DNA of 64,000 nt, from positions 1,116,001 to 1,180,000 of the forward strand of contig JAGKQI010000098.1 of the NCBI GenBank assembly GCA_018806915.1, read 5' to 3'. This DNA comes from Phytophthora colocasiae (taxonomy: Eukaryota; Oomycota; Peronosporomycetes; Peronosporales; Peronosporaceae). The notes beneath the pieces are model-generated. The model saw only the letters and a list, made by a program, of their open reading frames with translations. It made no database searches and had not been told where the DNA came from. Every line of letters begins with the position of its first letter. Position 1 is the stretch's first letter. Both the position numbers and the translations under genes were made by a program. Below are positions 1 to 12,363 of the stretch, one piece after another.

Positions 1-1337
1 AGTCATTTTGCTCGCAAGAACTACTCAAAGACGTTTGTTCCTTGGTTGTATATGTTTGTCCGAACGGAACACCAAACTGCTTACACGACCATGTTTAGAG
101 TGCTATGCAAGTACGCAAAGATTTTTTTTGGATATTGACGTGTGCTTGGCTTTTGGTAGCCTGGATCGAACTGCTGGAATTGCTAATGCGTATCAAGACG
201 TTTGGCCTAGCATTAGGCTCCTGAACTGATATCCCCATTTTAGCAGGTCGCGAAAACATCAATTTACGACACCAACATACATGTGAATATTCTCGATTTA
301 GCCGAGGCGCGCTCGCAGAAGCAGTTTTGGCTTTAGCGGAGCTGTTTCTAGCCTATTGGTGTGAACATGGAGAGGAGGACTACGTTAAGTGGATGCGTGA
401 GTACTACATGGGGGAAACGGGTTCTACAATGCTGCTGTTCCTGGCTTGACGCCTAGTCAAAATGCGTTAGAATCTCACCATCAAGCTATCAAGGAAGCCT
501 GTAAGGCTACGCTTCGAGCAAGCACAGCGGTTGTGTTGAACGACACTTCGCCAGGAATTTTGAAGCATCAGCGCAATCAGATTGTTCGACTGCAACTACG
601 ACACTTTTATTAAGGTGCGACACTACTGCGTAATATTCAAACTGACCATAGATGTGTCTATTTGGTGCAGGTCCGCTTTTGAGTGATGAAGTGGTGCATG
701 CTTTAAAGCCGAGCTTTACTGCTTATCACTGCACCAAGTCCGCGTTCTTCACCTGGACAAACTAAATGGATTAGCCCCAACGCCTAAGTTTTCAGCTGAA
801 AAGGTTTGTGGTGTTCCGTCAACAATTCTTTTCTTCTAATGAAGCCGCTTACATTGATTGTGTTTGCTGCGTATAGATCAAAGCATCAGGAGTAAATATG
901 ATTGTGATTGCAAAACGTTTGCACACAATGGCTGGCAATGCTTGCACGTGATAGCAGCTATGGTTCTACAAGGCGATATCAGCATCGAAGGAATGCTTAT
1001 GGCATTACCTGTCCGAAAGCGCAGTGGTGGACAGTACAAAGCAAAAGGCTCTCTGCACTCAGGTGGAGACAATTCGCATCAATTCTCGGTAGATGTGCTT
1101 GTGAAAGATTTCCTGAACCAGCCAGCGACGCCACTTCACTGGAACGTGATGAAGGAATTTCCAGTCAACGCAACAGACCCTGACGGTCCAAGCCATTTCT
1201 TGCTGGGGAATGTATTCTCTTGGACGGAAGAAAAGGCATTTACCTTTGGCTGGTTAAGTTTTCGAGCAAGCGAGAAGTTCTCGTTGAGTGCGAAGCTCTT
1301 GCTGAGCTCGTTCATGCAGCTTGCATTCACGGCGTAA
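1..1337 (+). pseudogene. MULE-type transposase remnant with SWIM zinc finger
   Basis: Two stretches in different frames look like the C-terminal half of a Mutator-like transposase. Bases ~420-600 read FYNAAVPGLTPSQNALES followed by HHQAIKEAC, the segment that precedes the SWIM finger in MULE transposases. Bases ~885-1070 read CDCKTFAHNGWQCLHV, a CxC...CxH SWIM zinc finger, then a basic GG-rich stretch. Bases ~350-420 (AYWCEHGEEDYVKWMREYY) belong to the same protein. Frameshifts and stops separate the pieces, so no full protein can be made. The N-terminal DDE catalytic part would lie left of the window or is lost. No terminal repeats were seen. The SWIM motif is directly visible; the MULE assignment rests on family knowledge. 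Confidence 0.7.
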
Positions 1338-1514
1338 ATGTAACTGGGCTCATTCCGTTCGAGACTACCGTCTAGATCTAGAATATACACGCATTGCATA
1401 GTGTTTGACTTGGTTGTTGGACATTACTCAGTGAGCATCCATTTCGCCCCTGTTCCTCACTTATCATCATCCTATTCTAGCTGTTCCTCAGAAAGCAGAC
1501 ACCTTTGCTCATAA

Positions 1515-2815
<1,301 letters not shown>

Positions 2816-2818
2816 GTT

Positions 2819-3132
2819 ATCTCTACTCTCTAGGCTAGTGCGGCGTCTGTGTGTCCGTTGTGTGTGTGTTCAACGTCTTAGCGCATAAACCTGCGTAGCT
2901 ACCTGTCTCTCCATTTTGTACATGTACGTATTCTATACTGTATTTTCCCATGGTGTAGCCTATCCCTATGTTCTAGACTGCTCTCAGGAATGACAAAATT
3001 ACAAATATAGCCCACTAATGATAACCCTCTCAATGGCCTCTGATTGGTCCGCACACCCGGCCACAAAATATTTAATTGGACAAAAGTAAGCTAAGTACGA
3101 TTAAAATGCTGAGCTGCCCCGCTTTACAGACC
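2819..3132. other. Intergenic stretch with no recognisable feature
   Basis: No coding, RNA or clear repeat signal. There is a short GT-rich run near 2850-2870. The left border of the following repeat array (3134) is abrupt. Confidence 0.5.
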
Positions 3133-3133
3133 G

Positions 3134-5615
3134 GTGATTGGCTAAAATGCATCCTACCGAGCGAAGCGAAGGTAGCATCTTGGCTAACCGGCGCGCGCCG
3201 AAGGTGTGGCGCCGATGGAGAGTAGTGGGGCGAACTGGAACAGTGAGCCCCACGGGTTTCAACCAAACACATACAAACCGCCCGCAAAAGCGGGCGGCAC
3301 TCGGCTAAAATTGCTTCGATAAGTACGAAATAGTAGCTGCGAGCTCGCAGCCCCACTGATGATTAGCTAAAATGCATCCTGCCGAGCGAAGCGAAGGTAC
3401 CTCAACCAACTGGCGCGCGCCGAAGGTGTGGCGCCGATGGAGAAGTAGTGGGGCGAACTGGAACAGTGAGCCCCACGGGTTTCAACCAAACACATACAAA
3501 CCGCCCGCAAAAGCGGGCGGCGCACTCCGGCTAAAATTGCTTCGATAAGTACGAAATAGTAGCTGCGAGCTCGCGAGCTCATGCTTCACTGGTGATTGGC
3601 TAAAATACATCCCTGCCGAGCGAAGCGAAGGTAGCACCTAGGCGGACTGGCGCGCGCCGAATGTGTGGCGCCGGTGGTGAGAAGTGGGGCGAACTGGAAC
3701 AGTGAGCCCCACGGGTTTCAACCAAACACAAACAAACCCGCCCGCAAAGCGGGCGGCACTCCTTAAAATTGCTTCGATAAGTACGAAATAGTAGCTGCGA
3801 GCTCGCGAGCTCGCAGCCCCACTGGTGATTGGCTAAAATACATCCTACCGAGCGAAGCGAAGGTAGCACCTAGGCGGACTGGCGCGCGCCGAAGGTGTGG
3901 CGCCGGTGGTGAGTAGTGGGGCGAACTGGAACAGTGAGCCCCACGGGTTTCAACCAAACACATACACACCGCCCGCAAAAGCGGGCGGCACTCCTTTAAA
4001 ATACATCCTACCGAGCGAAGCGAAGGTAGCACCTCGACCAACTGGCGCGCGCCGAAGGTGTGGCGCCGGTGGTGAAAGTGGGGCGAACTGGAACAGTGAG
4101 CCCCACGGAGTTTCAACCAAACACAAACAAACCGACCGCAAAAGCGGGCGGCACTCGCTAAAATTGCTTCGATAAGTACGAAATAATAGCTCGCGAGCTC
4201 GTAGCCCCCACTGGTGATTGGCTAAAATACATCCTACCGAGCGAAGCGAAGGTAGCACCTAGGCGGACTGGCGCGCGCCGAAGGTGTGGCGCCGGTGGTG
4301 AGAAGTGGGGCGAACTGGAACAGTGAGCCCCACGGGTTTCAACCAAACACAAACAAACCGCCCGCAAAAGCGGGCGGCACTCGGCTAAAATACATCCTAC
4401 CGAGCGAAGCGAAGGTAGCACCTCGGTCAACTGGCGTGCGCCGAAGTTGTGGCGCCGATGGTGAGTAGTGGGGCGAACTGGAACAGTGAGCACCACGGGT
4501 TTCAACCAAACACATACAAACCGCCCGCAAAAGCGGGCGCCACTCGGCCATATTGCTTCGATAAGTACGAAATAATAGCAGCGAGCTCGCAGCCCCACTG
4601 GTGATTGGCTAAAATACATCCTACCGAGCGAAGCGGTAGCACCTAAACGGACTGGCGCGCGCCGAAGGTGTGGCGCCGGTGGTGAAGTGGGGCGAACTGG
4701 AACGAGTGAGCCCCACGGGTTTCAACCAAACACAAACAAACCGCCCGCAAAAGCGGGCGGCACTCGGCAAATTGCTTCGATAAGTACGAAATAGTAGCTG
4801 CAGGCTCGCGAGCTCGCAGCCCACTGGTGATTGGCTAAAATGCATCCTACCGAGCGAAGCGAAGGTAGCACCTCGGCCAACTGGCGCGCGCCGAAGGTGT
4901 GGCGCCGATGGTGAGTAGTGGGGCGAACTGGAACAGTGAGCACCACGGGCTTCACCCAAACACATACGAACCGCCCGCAAAAGCGGGCGGCACTCGGCTA
5001 AAATACATCCTACCGAGCGAAGCGAAGGTAGCACCTCGGTCAACTGGCGTGCGCCGAAGGTGTGGCGCCGATGGTGAGTAGTGGGGCGAACTGGAACAGT
5101 GAGCACCACGGGTTTCAACCAAACACATACAAACCGCCCGCAAAAGCGGGCGCCACTCGGCCATATTGCTTCGATAAGTACGAAATAATAGCTGCGAGCT
5201 CGCAGCCCCCACTGGTGATTGGCTAAAATACATCCTACCGAGCGAAGCGAAGGTAGCACCTAGGCGGACTGGCGCGCGCCGAAGGTGTGGCGCCGATGGT
5301 GAGTAGTGGGGCGAACTGGAACAGTGAGCACCACGGGTTTCAACCAAACACATACAAATCGCCCGCAAAAGCGGGCGCCACTCGGCTAAAATTGCTTCGA
5401 TAAGTACGAAATAGTAGCTGCGAGCTCGCAGCCCCCACTGGTGATTGGCTAAAATATATCCTACCGAGCGAAGCGAAGGTAGCACCTCGGCCAACTGGCG
5501 CGCGCCGAAGGTGTGGCGCCGGTGGTGAGTAGTGGAGCGAACTGGAACAGTGAGCACCACGGGCTTCAACCAAACACATACAAACCGCCCGCAAAAGCGG
5601 GCGGCACTCGGCTAG
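3134..5615 (+). repeat. 12-copy tandem array of Helitron-3'-end-like units
   Basis: Twelve head-to-tail units begin (at GGCTAAAATRCATCC or equivalent) near 3140, 3368, 3600, 3833, 3996, 4220, 4383, 4608, 4832, 4996, 5222 and 5448. Most are ~225-233 bp; three steps are ~161 bp, lacking a 65 bp block flanked by direct GGCTAAAA repeats, so the short form is explained by recombination between these. Every unit holds the palindrome GGCGCGCGCC (or a variant) and a hairpin CCGCCCGC-AAAA-GCGGGCGG followed by GCACTCGGCTAA. Hairpin plus CTRR about ten bases later is the Helitron 3' terminus signature; the last unit ends with CTAG at 5612-5615 and the next element starts TC. The minus strand is open over long distances, but frames drift between units, so I read this as non-coding. 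Confidence 0.85.
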
Positions 5616-6871
5616 TCAACTTCACAGAAAGATCGTAACGTGTCTGTCCGTCCATCACGCCCCTCTCTACCGGCCTGAGCCTCTCGAGTGGCATCTTTTT
5701 TGCCGCGCGTCTATATACATTTTCCTCCTATCAAAGCAGCTGCACCTACCCTATTGACTGGAAGCTTCTTTCCAGAAATTACAAAAGTAGCACTGTCCAC
5801 ATAATTATTCGGACTTATCTGGAACGTTCTCGAACTTAATGGGATTTTTCGAACCTAATCGAATTGTATCGATTCAACCATTTCAACATCGGCGCCGTGG
5901 ACGACTCTAGGAGCGCGAACGGCGCGGGCTCTACAGCAGCTAAGAGGAAGCGAGCGCCGCAGAGAAGGTAGGTAGGTGTAGCCACATAGAATATTAACGT
6001 ATTAATAAAGTCTTTACGGCTTCGGGAGTTCCGCCTGTTGGGAGAACTGGTACCTTCTGGGGCAACCAAGACTTACTGTGCGCGTTAGAGAGGGGGGGCG
6101 TGCATTGGGTGAGATATCCACCACTGCACGGAGGGATGGGCATCCTAAGACGGCCATACTGATGCGGCCTAGCCAGCCCCCAGAGGAGCCCATTCCCTGC
6201 CCAGAGTTGCCAGGACGACCCTCTCGAAGCAAACGTTACAGTAGAGTCACAGTTTCGTTCCTCTCTGGCAAAACGTGTCGTTCCGAGGCGGGGATTTCTA
6301 CCCCCGGAGGCACAATTCCGGGACACGAGGGCGATAAGGAGGTTGCAGCTGGACCCCGGTGCACGTACTAAGGTTTAGTCCTATCGCACCTTTGCTCTGG
6401 AGACTCTCCGGAGCCGCGACCCTGAGGCACCCATGTTTGCCCGCCAGCAGCATGGGAAGTCTCATACCCCGCCGAGGCGCTGAGGCAGATCCATGTGGCG
6501 AGAAGAGCCGGCTTCGCCGGGCCGCCTGCCTTATCCTCGGAGAGTGGTCGTGTATGGGACAGGCACGTGGTTTTGGGGGTGACCCCAGTCCCGTGCTTCT
6601 GAGTCCGCGACAGGGCGCGTGCGGACAGCCACGTGGCATGGTCGCGTACCTGCCGAGTTATTGGGGACGGTGACGTGAGGGCTTATGGCTTACCTTTTGC
6701 TTAGCGGTGAACGGAGGCCTTTTACTTCGGTTAAGAAAATCTTTTTGCTGCGGCATCTGGAACCGCTTACCGCACGTTTTTCCAAGCAGAACCAGAAGCG
6801 TGAAGAAGTAGACAATGAAGAAAGTAAGAGTGTAGACTAACGTAGATTTGTGTTAGGTGTTTGTAGGAGCG
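5616..6871 (+). other. Helitron 5' leader, 1.25 kb, non-coding
   Basis: No supported gene lies between the Helitron 5' end and the first in-frame ATG of its protein (6872). Most of this leader is nearly identical to 12395-13345. Short ORFs on both strands are preserved in both copies only because the DNA itself is nearly identical. It probably contains the element's promoter. Confidence 0.6.
5822..5834. promoter_or_regulatory. Heat-shock-element-like triple inverted GAA motif
   Basis: GAACGTTCTCGAA is a perfect nGAAnnTTCnnGAAn arrangement of three alternating heat shock factor half-sites, followed closely by TTCGAA. The same site recurs near 12592-12604 in the second Helitron copy. It lies ~1 kb upstream of the transposase ATG. 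Function is inferred from the motif only. Confidence 0.35.
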
Positions 6872-8202
6872 ATGGGGAGAAAGCGCAAGTATGGAAGCGA
6901 AGAAGAAATCAAAGCAGCTTATCGCGCGCCAGAAGGTCACGAAGAACCTGCTGGAAAGCGACGACGGATAAAGACCCTCATCGCAGCTTTGATCCGGTTT
7001 AGAAAGCAGCAGTCTGAGACGAGAGAACAGGAGAATGCAGACTCCATTCCGGCCGTTGTCAGCGCGTTGCAGGCTGTTGATATTGGCTCGGAACAAAATC
7101 CGACGGTGGCAAGTGCTTCAATCGCAGTTGCAGAACCTCGACGACCTGCCGACTCTGGGTTTGCAGTAGGTATGGAACCTGCAACAAATAATCAACAAGA
7201 GCCACGACGTAGTCCAACAGCCAGGTGTTACCGAGCCAATATGACACAGTCTCAATTAGCTCGCGTTCGTGCGGCAGATGTGGAGAGGAAACGTCGGACA
7301 AGGGCGAACCGATCGGAGTCGCAAAAAGATCGAGATCGGCAACAAGATGCCGAACGTGTGAGAGCTCGGCGAGCGCTAAAGAATCCCAGTGAATTAGAAG
7401 AAGACACCGCTGCTCGACGAGCGACAAGAGATGTCATGACGGAGGAAGAGCGTCAGACTGTACGTGATCAAGACGCCACCGCTCGACGAGCGACACGAGC
7501 GGCTATGACGGAGGAAGATCTTGAACGTCGAAGAGAGGAAGTCCGATTTCAACGCCGGTCTCGAAAGTACCAAAAAGGGCTTACGTACTACGAAGAGTTC
7601 GACCCCGCTATCATTCCTGGCGGTCGCCATTATTTCTCCCGGTACACGGACGATACCCTGGAGCACGAACGAGTGTGTCAGCACTGCGGCGCTTGGAAAT
7701 TTCCGGATGAAAGCGAAGGAAGTTGTTGTCGTAAGGATTGGGGGATGTCCCTCCCCCTCGCGAAGCTCCGGCTGAACTTAACACACTGTTTGGCAACCCG
7801 AGATTTAAGCAATCGATCCGCGCACACAACAACGTCTTCGCGTTCACATCAATGGGATCCTCACGTACCCGCTCTCTCAACGTTGATGAGAGAGTAACTC
7901 GAAGTGGTGTATACAACTTCCGCGTACAGGGTTCTGTTTGCCATCGCATGGGAGCTTTGCTACCACCTCCGAACCGGCGGCCGATGTTTGCGCAAGTATA
8001 CATTAATGATCCGGATATGGAAGCACGCGTAGTAAGCCGTATGGGGATGACAGATGGACTGGACCCCGCCATACTGGGAACAATCGATCAGGTGATGACT
8101 GCCCACAACGGGTACACGCAACAGTTTCTAAACGCTCGCACACTGTTGATTGATCGTGCTGGACCGGCGTATCAGCTGTGGAGAAGTTTGCAGGGCAATT
8201 AG
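6872..8202 (+). pseudogene. Helitron RepHel, N-terminal part
   Basis: N-terminal third of the Helitron protein. From ATG 6872 it has a basic start (MGRKRKYGSEEE), a highly charged helical region rich in Arg/Glu with two copies of an ARRATRxxMTEE repeat, then a zinc-binding stretch (HERVCQHCGAWKFPDE...CC) usual in Helitron N-termini. The frame breaks near 7730 and continues one frame over (DVPPPREAPAELNTLF... to a stop at 8202) with the conserved block VYNFRVQGSVCHRMGALLPP and FAQVYINDPD. A further shift near 8190 leads into the Rep part. GTG at 6857 is also possible as a start, but ATG 6872 fits the basic N-terminus better. Confidence 0.8.
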
Positions 8203-9974
8203 CTGCTGGTGAAGCAAGACCTGGTGATAACCCTGCACTGCGTCTCAATGAGTTTCTCCCTCATGATGAGGACCTCCGGCTTCGATTGCATGTGGCGCGG
8301 AACACAAATCCTGGTACCCACAATGTACCCACTGCATTCGAAGTGGCAGCTATCATAATTGATCGAGCTGCGGCCGAGCACAGAGATATCATTTTGAACA
8401 CCCGTCAGGGAGGCTTCAAACGAATTTATGAAACGAGTGAGAGCTACGATCCACTCCAATACCCTCTCCTGTTTCCGTACGGAGAGCCAGGATGGACATA
8501 TTATCTTCCTTATGTGGGCGACCCCGTGGACAGAAACGGTAATCCACGGATGATGTCACTCCGAGAGTACGAATCGTATGTTCTTCATGACCGGACTGCG
8601 AGTAATTCTCTCATTCTCCGAGGAGGTCGCCTGACCCAGAAGTATTGTGTGGACCAATGGGCCAAATGTGAGCAAGAACGCCTGCGGTTCATAGAAAAGA
8701 ACCAACTTCAGTACAGATTGGAAACACTGCAAGGTCTCACCGATGCCCTGCGGAACGAATCTGTCGATGTACACAGAGCGGCTGCAAATGAGGAAGTGGC
8801 ACAACGTAGGTCAACGGCTACTACACGACAGCCACGGGACACAGGGGTAGACTCAGCTGAACCTGAAGCAGAAAACATCGGCCGTAAGGTTATTATACCT
8901 CCCACCTTTACGGAAGGGCCGCGCTACATGTACCAGCGTTTCCTGGATGCTATGGCTATAGTTCGAGAGACGGGTGCACCCAATCTGTTCATCACCATGA
9001 CGTGTAACCCGAACTGGCCTGAAATCAAGGAAAATCTTAGACCTGGAGAGAAGGCATCTGATCGACCGGACATTGTTGCGCGTGTGTTCATGGAGAAGCT
9101 GAAGGCCCTCAACAAGGACCTCGACGAAGGCCTGCTGGGTATTGTAGCTGCCCGGGTTCACGTGGTGGAATACCAAAAACGTGGTCTACCACACGCCCAT
9201 ATCCTGCTGATTATGCGACCGGAAGACAAGCCCACAACGGCGGAGGATGTCGACCGGTTGACGTCCGCCGAGCTACCAGACAAGGAGACACACCCTGAGC
9301 TCTATGAAACCGTCATTTCAAATATGTTGCACAGTCCCTGTGGGCAACAAAATCCCAACTGTCCCTGCATGAAGAACGGTAAATGCTCCAAGAAATTCCC
9401 CAAACAGTTCGCAGAGGAAACGATAATGGCTGAGGATAAGTATCCTACGTACAAGAGACGTCGTCGTCCTGAAGGAATTCTGAGGCACAAGGGGAAGGTG
9501 TGGGATAACGCAAAGATCAACCAATGGGTCGTACCTTACAACCAATTCCTATCGCAGAAATATGACTGTCACATCAACGTGGAAGTATGCGCTACAAACA
9601 AGGCAGTGAAGTAAATCTACAAGTATGTCTACAAAGGTTCGGATATGACGACGATCACTATTGAAGGAGAGGAAATTCAGGCGAACGAGATTCTCCAGTA
9701 CTTACTGGGTCGCTATATTTCTCTGGTAGAGGCTTGCATGCGGCTGTTCGGATTTCCCACACAAGCTTCATCACATGTCGTTGTGACTCTTCCTATCCAC
9801 CTGGAAGGAATGAGTCTGGTCACGTATCGAGATCATGCAACGACTCCACAGCTTCAGAATTTGGTCCGGCGAGGAGATCGAACGAAATTCACTGCGTTTT
9901 TCAACCTGTGCATGCAAGACCCAGAAGGGACCGCTGATGTGTTGTACAAGGATGTGCCGGTGAAGTACAGGTGA
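8178..9974 (+). pseudogene. Helitron RepHel, HUH replication-initiator domain
   Basis: Rep nuclease of the Helitron, which nicks and joins single-stranded DNA. The Helitron-like N domain is clear (DPLQYPLLFPYGEPGW). The HUH metal site reads KRGLPHAHILLIM around 9180-9215. The block CPCMKNGKCSKKFPK precedes the catalytic tyrosine motif. A TAA at 9612-9614 replaces the codon expected to be the first tyrosine of YxxKY: the frame reads K-stop-IYKYVYKG. Reading continues in frame (IYKYVYKGSD...GRYISLVEACMRLFGFP) to another in-frame TGA at 9972-9974. Both stops make this copy non-functional. Confidence 0.85.
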
Positions 9975-9983
9975 GATGATCGT

Positions 9984-10520
9984 TTGAAGTATTGGGTACC
10001 GTACAGAAGATACGTTGCTTCGCTGGGTAGATTGGTGCACGTCTCGCCACAAGACCCAGAGCGGTTGTACCTTAGACTTCTACTGTGCCATCGGCGATCA
10101 CCCCAATCATTCGAAGATATTCGCACAGTGAATGGAGTGGTTTATGATACCTTTCACGACGCAGCACTCGCTGCTGGGTACTTGGAGAATGATCAAGAGT
10201 GGGAAGAATGCTTAGCGGAGGCAGTTTCGTATTAAATGCCATCCGCTATGCGCCAGCTTTTGGAAGTCATTTTGGTTTACTCGCTACCCGACCATGCTTC
10301 GGCTCTGTGGGATCGCTTTAAGAAGGATTTGTCAGGAGACTTTTTCGGATCCATCCAGGGAAGAGACGCACAAAGCAACATTGACCGTGACGAGGAAGTC
10401 AGCTTGCGCATGGCAGAGTACAAGTGCCTGATGTGGCTGGCGGACTATCTGGTTTCGAACGGAAAAGACGCTGCGTATGTATGGACTTCCTGGTCTCGAA
10501 ACGTACAGCGACGTTTCTGA
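9984..10520 (+). pseudogene. Helitron RepHel, linker between Rep and helicase
   Basis: Continuation of the Helitron protein: YWVPYRRYVASLGRLVHVSP, ERLYLRLLLCHRR, SFEDIRTVNGVVYDTFHDAA, then an in-frame TAA at 10233-10235 where relatives carry Gln (EAVSY-Q-MP), then MRQLLEVILVYSLP and ALWDRFKKDLSGDF. The frame is lost near 10480. The section is recognisable as the conserved segment just before the helicase and has no separate known function. Confidence 0.75.
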
Positions 10521-12198
10521 CGAAGTCGCGGGCCAGTCTGCGGATCCTATGGATATCGTCGTGCAGTACGTAGCAGCGTACGAACCAGACGACCTTGAGA
10601 GAACTGCGCCGCTTGCGGATCAGATGAACCAGAACCAGAAACACATTTTTGACCAAGTCGTCGAAGCTGTAAACCGCCCAGTCGGTGGACGGAAGCTGTT
10701 TTTTTTTGACGGCCCGGGTGGAACTGGTAAATCGTTCTTACTGGAGCAGATACTTGCTCATGTCCGTCTTCATAAAAAAAGTGGCGATAGCAGTGGTTTC
10801 CAGTGGAATTGCAGCGACGTTGTTGACAGGGGAACACACGGCACATTCTACATTTCGGATTCCGCTTAAACTGTCCGAGTTTTCGACATGTAGTCTGTCT
10901 TGGCAGAGCCAGAAGGCAGAACCGATCCGCAAGGCAAGTTTAATCATCTGGGATGAAGCTCCTATGATGAATCGAGCGTGCTTCGAAGCGGTGGATCTGC
11001 GGTTCCGGGATATTATGAAGAACGAATTGGAGCCATTCGGAGGCAAGGGCATGGTTTTCAGTGGAGACTATCGACAGATCCTGCCTGTGTTGAAGGATGC
11101 TACTCGGGCACAAACGCTGGGTGCTTGCTTCAAGTCTTCCGCACTGTGGAGCCATTTACGACAAGTGCGTCTGACGGAGAATATGCGTGTTCAGACGTCT
11201 CCGGACCCAGAAAGCGCCGCTGAATTGGCAGAGTTTTCCGACTTCTTGCTTCAGATTGGGAGGGTCAATATCCAGTGAACTCCGATATCAGTGAGAACGA
11301 CATCTGCCTTCCACAGGACATGTGCATTATACCAGGCACACGAGGGGAATATCGATGGGATGACGAAGAAACCAAAGAGAACGAAGACATGGAAGCACCT
11401 CCAAACTTCAATCTTCTACCGCCAGGGGAAACATCTGCTGATCGAGATGTTGATGATCCGGATGAGAACAGGCGGAAGCGCAACGTCAATGCGCTTATTG
11501 ATGCAGTGTATCCTGGTGTTGGTGACGACAACCTTTCGGGTGACTACTTCGTTGAAAGAGCCATTTTGGCACCAACGAACGCAAGTGTGAGGCGAATGAA
11601 CGACATGGTCTCGGAACGTCTATCAGGAGAAACAAAAGAGTACCTCTCTGTTGACAGTCTCGAAGGTGTTGCGGATCCAAACATGTTTGAGCCAGAGTTC
11701 TTGAACTCTCTGAATTTCTCTGGTATCGCGCCACACCGGATTGTATTGAAAGTTGGAACTCCGATCATTATGATTCGCAACCTCAACAGCGACGCAGGGT
11801 TGTGTAACGGAACACGACTTCGAGTAGTGTCACTGCGTGAGCGGAGCATTGAAGCTACGATTATGACTGGGCCGTTCAAGGGAAAGCGAGTATTCATTCC
11901 GCGTATTATCTTCTACAATGAAGACGACGACAAGGAATTCCCGTTCAAGCTTCGCCGAAAACAGTTTCATGTGGTTCCGGCATTGGCGATGACGATCAAC
12001 AAGGCCCAAGGACAGTCTGTCCACCACGTGGGGATCTACCTCGAGCCCCCTGTGTTCGCGCATGGACAGCTGTATGTCGCGTTGTCGAGGGTGACTTCAC
12101 GGAAGGCGATCAAGATAGCCGTGGACCCGGAAGCTATCGACGAAGACGGGAACGTACACACCAAGAACATTGTCTATCGGGAGATCTTCGAGTTCTAA
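10477..12198 (+). pseudogene. Helitron RepHel, Pif1-like helicase domain
   Basis: Superfamily 1 helicase of the Helitron. The Walker A motif FFDGPGGTGKSFL lies at ~10705-10740 and the DEAP-type Walker B (IIWDEAPMMN) at ~10945. The segment FSGDYRQILPVL is helicase motif III, followed by LTENMRV, and near the end by ALAMTINKAQGQSVHHVGIYL and LYVALSRV, the C-terminal Pif1 motifs. Two frameshifts divide it: near 10785 after the Walker A helix and near 11270. The final exon-like frame 11275-12198 is clean for 307 codons. This part would unwind DNA during rolling-circle transposition. Confidence 0.85.
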
Positions 12199-12326
12199 GT
12201 GCATCATTTCATATTTTGTTTTGAATAAAATCTCTTTGCGGTTCTCATGTATAAAATCCTCGAACCATGTAATATTTTCAACTTCAGTGATTTTTTTAAC
12301 CTTACCAAACTACTGGGACCAACCAT

Positions 12327-12363
12327 GCCCACGCGCTCACGTAGCGGGCGCCCAGAGCGCTAG
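12327..12363 (+). other. Helitron 3' terminus (hairpin plus CTAG)
   Basis: A short GC-rich stem (CGCT-cacgt-AGCG, extended by CC/GG across a 3-base bulge) lies about ten bases before CTAG at 12360-12363, followed by T. This fits the CTRR plus hairpin rule, though the stem is weaker than that of the upstream tandem units. The position is supported by the start of a second Helitron copy at 12364. Confidence 0.6.

Larger units (their letters stand above)
5616..12363 (+). mobile_element. Full-length but decayed autonomous Helitron (6.75 kb)
   Basis: A rolling-circle transposon encoding a Rep/helicase protein (HUH nuclease plus Pif1-type helicase). It starts with TC directly after the CTAG ending the upstream array (5612-5615) and ends with CTAG at 12360-12363, preceded by a short GC-rich hairpin. 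The ~960 bp at its start (5640-6595) recur almost unchanged at 12395-13345, directly after the 3' end. This shows that 5616 is the element's own 5' border and that a second copy follows head to tail. The Rep/helicase frame is broken at several places (separate entries), so this copy cannot move itself. Confidence 0.8.

Noticed and set aside
3134..5615. Long minus-strand open frames (up to ~210 codons) rich in Arg, Ser and His across the tandem array
   Set aside because: They arise because the unit has few stops on that strand; indels between units shift the frame and the peptide has no protein-like character.
3134..5615. CRISPR-like array
   Set aside because: Units are long, there are no unique spacers, and the organism is eukaryotic; hairpin plus CTRR explains the pattern better.
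5836..6639. ORFs preserved in both Helitron leaders (77, 110, 97 and 113 codons)
   Set aside because: The two leaders are nearly identical DNA, so conserved frames carry no information; no known domain.
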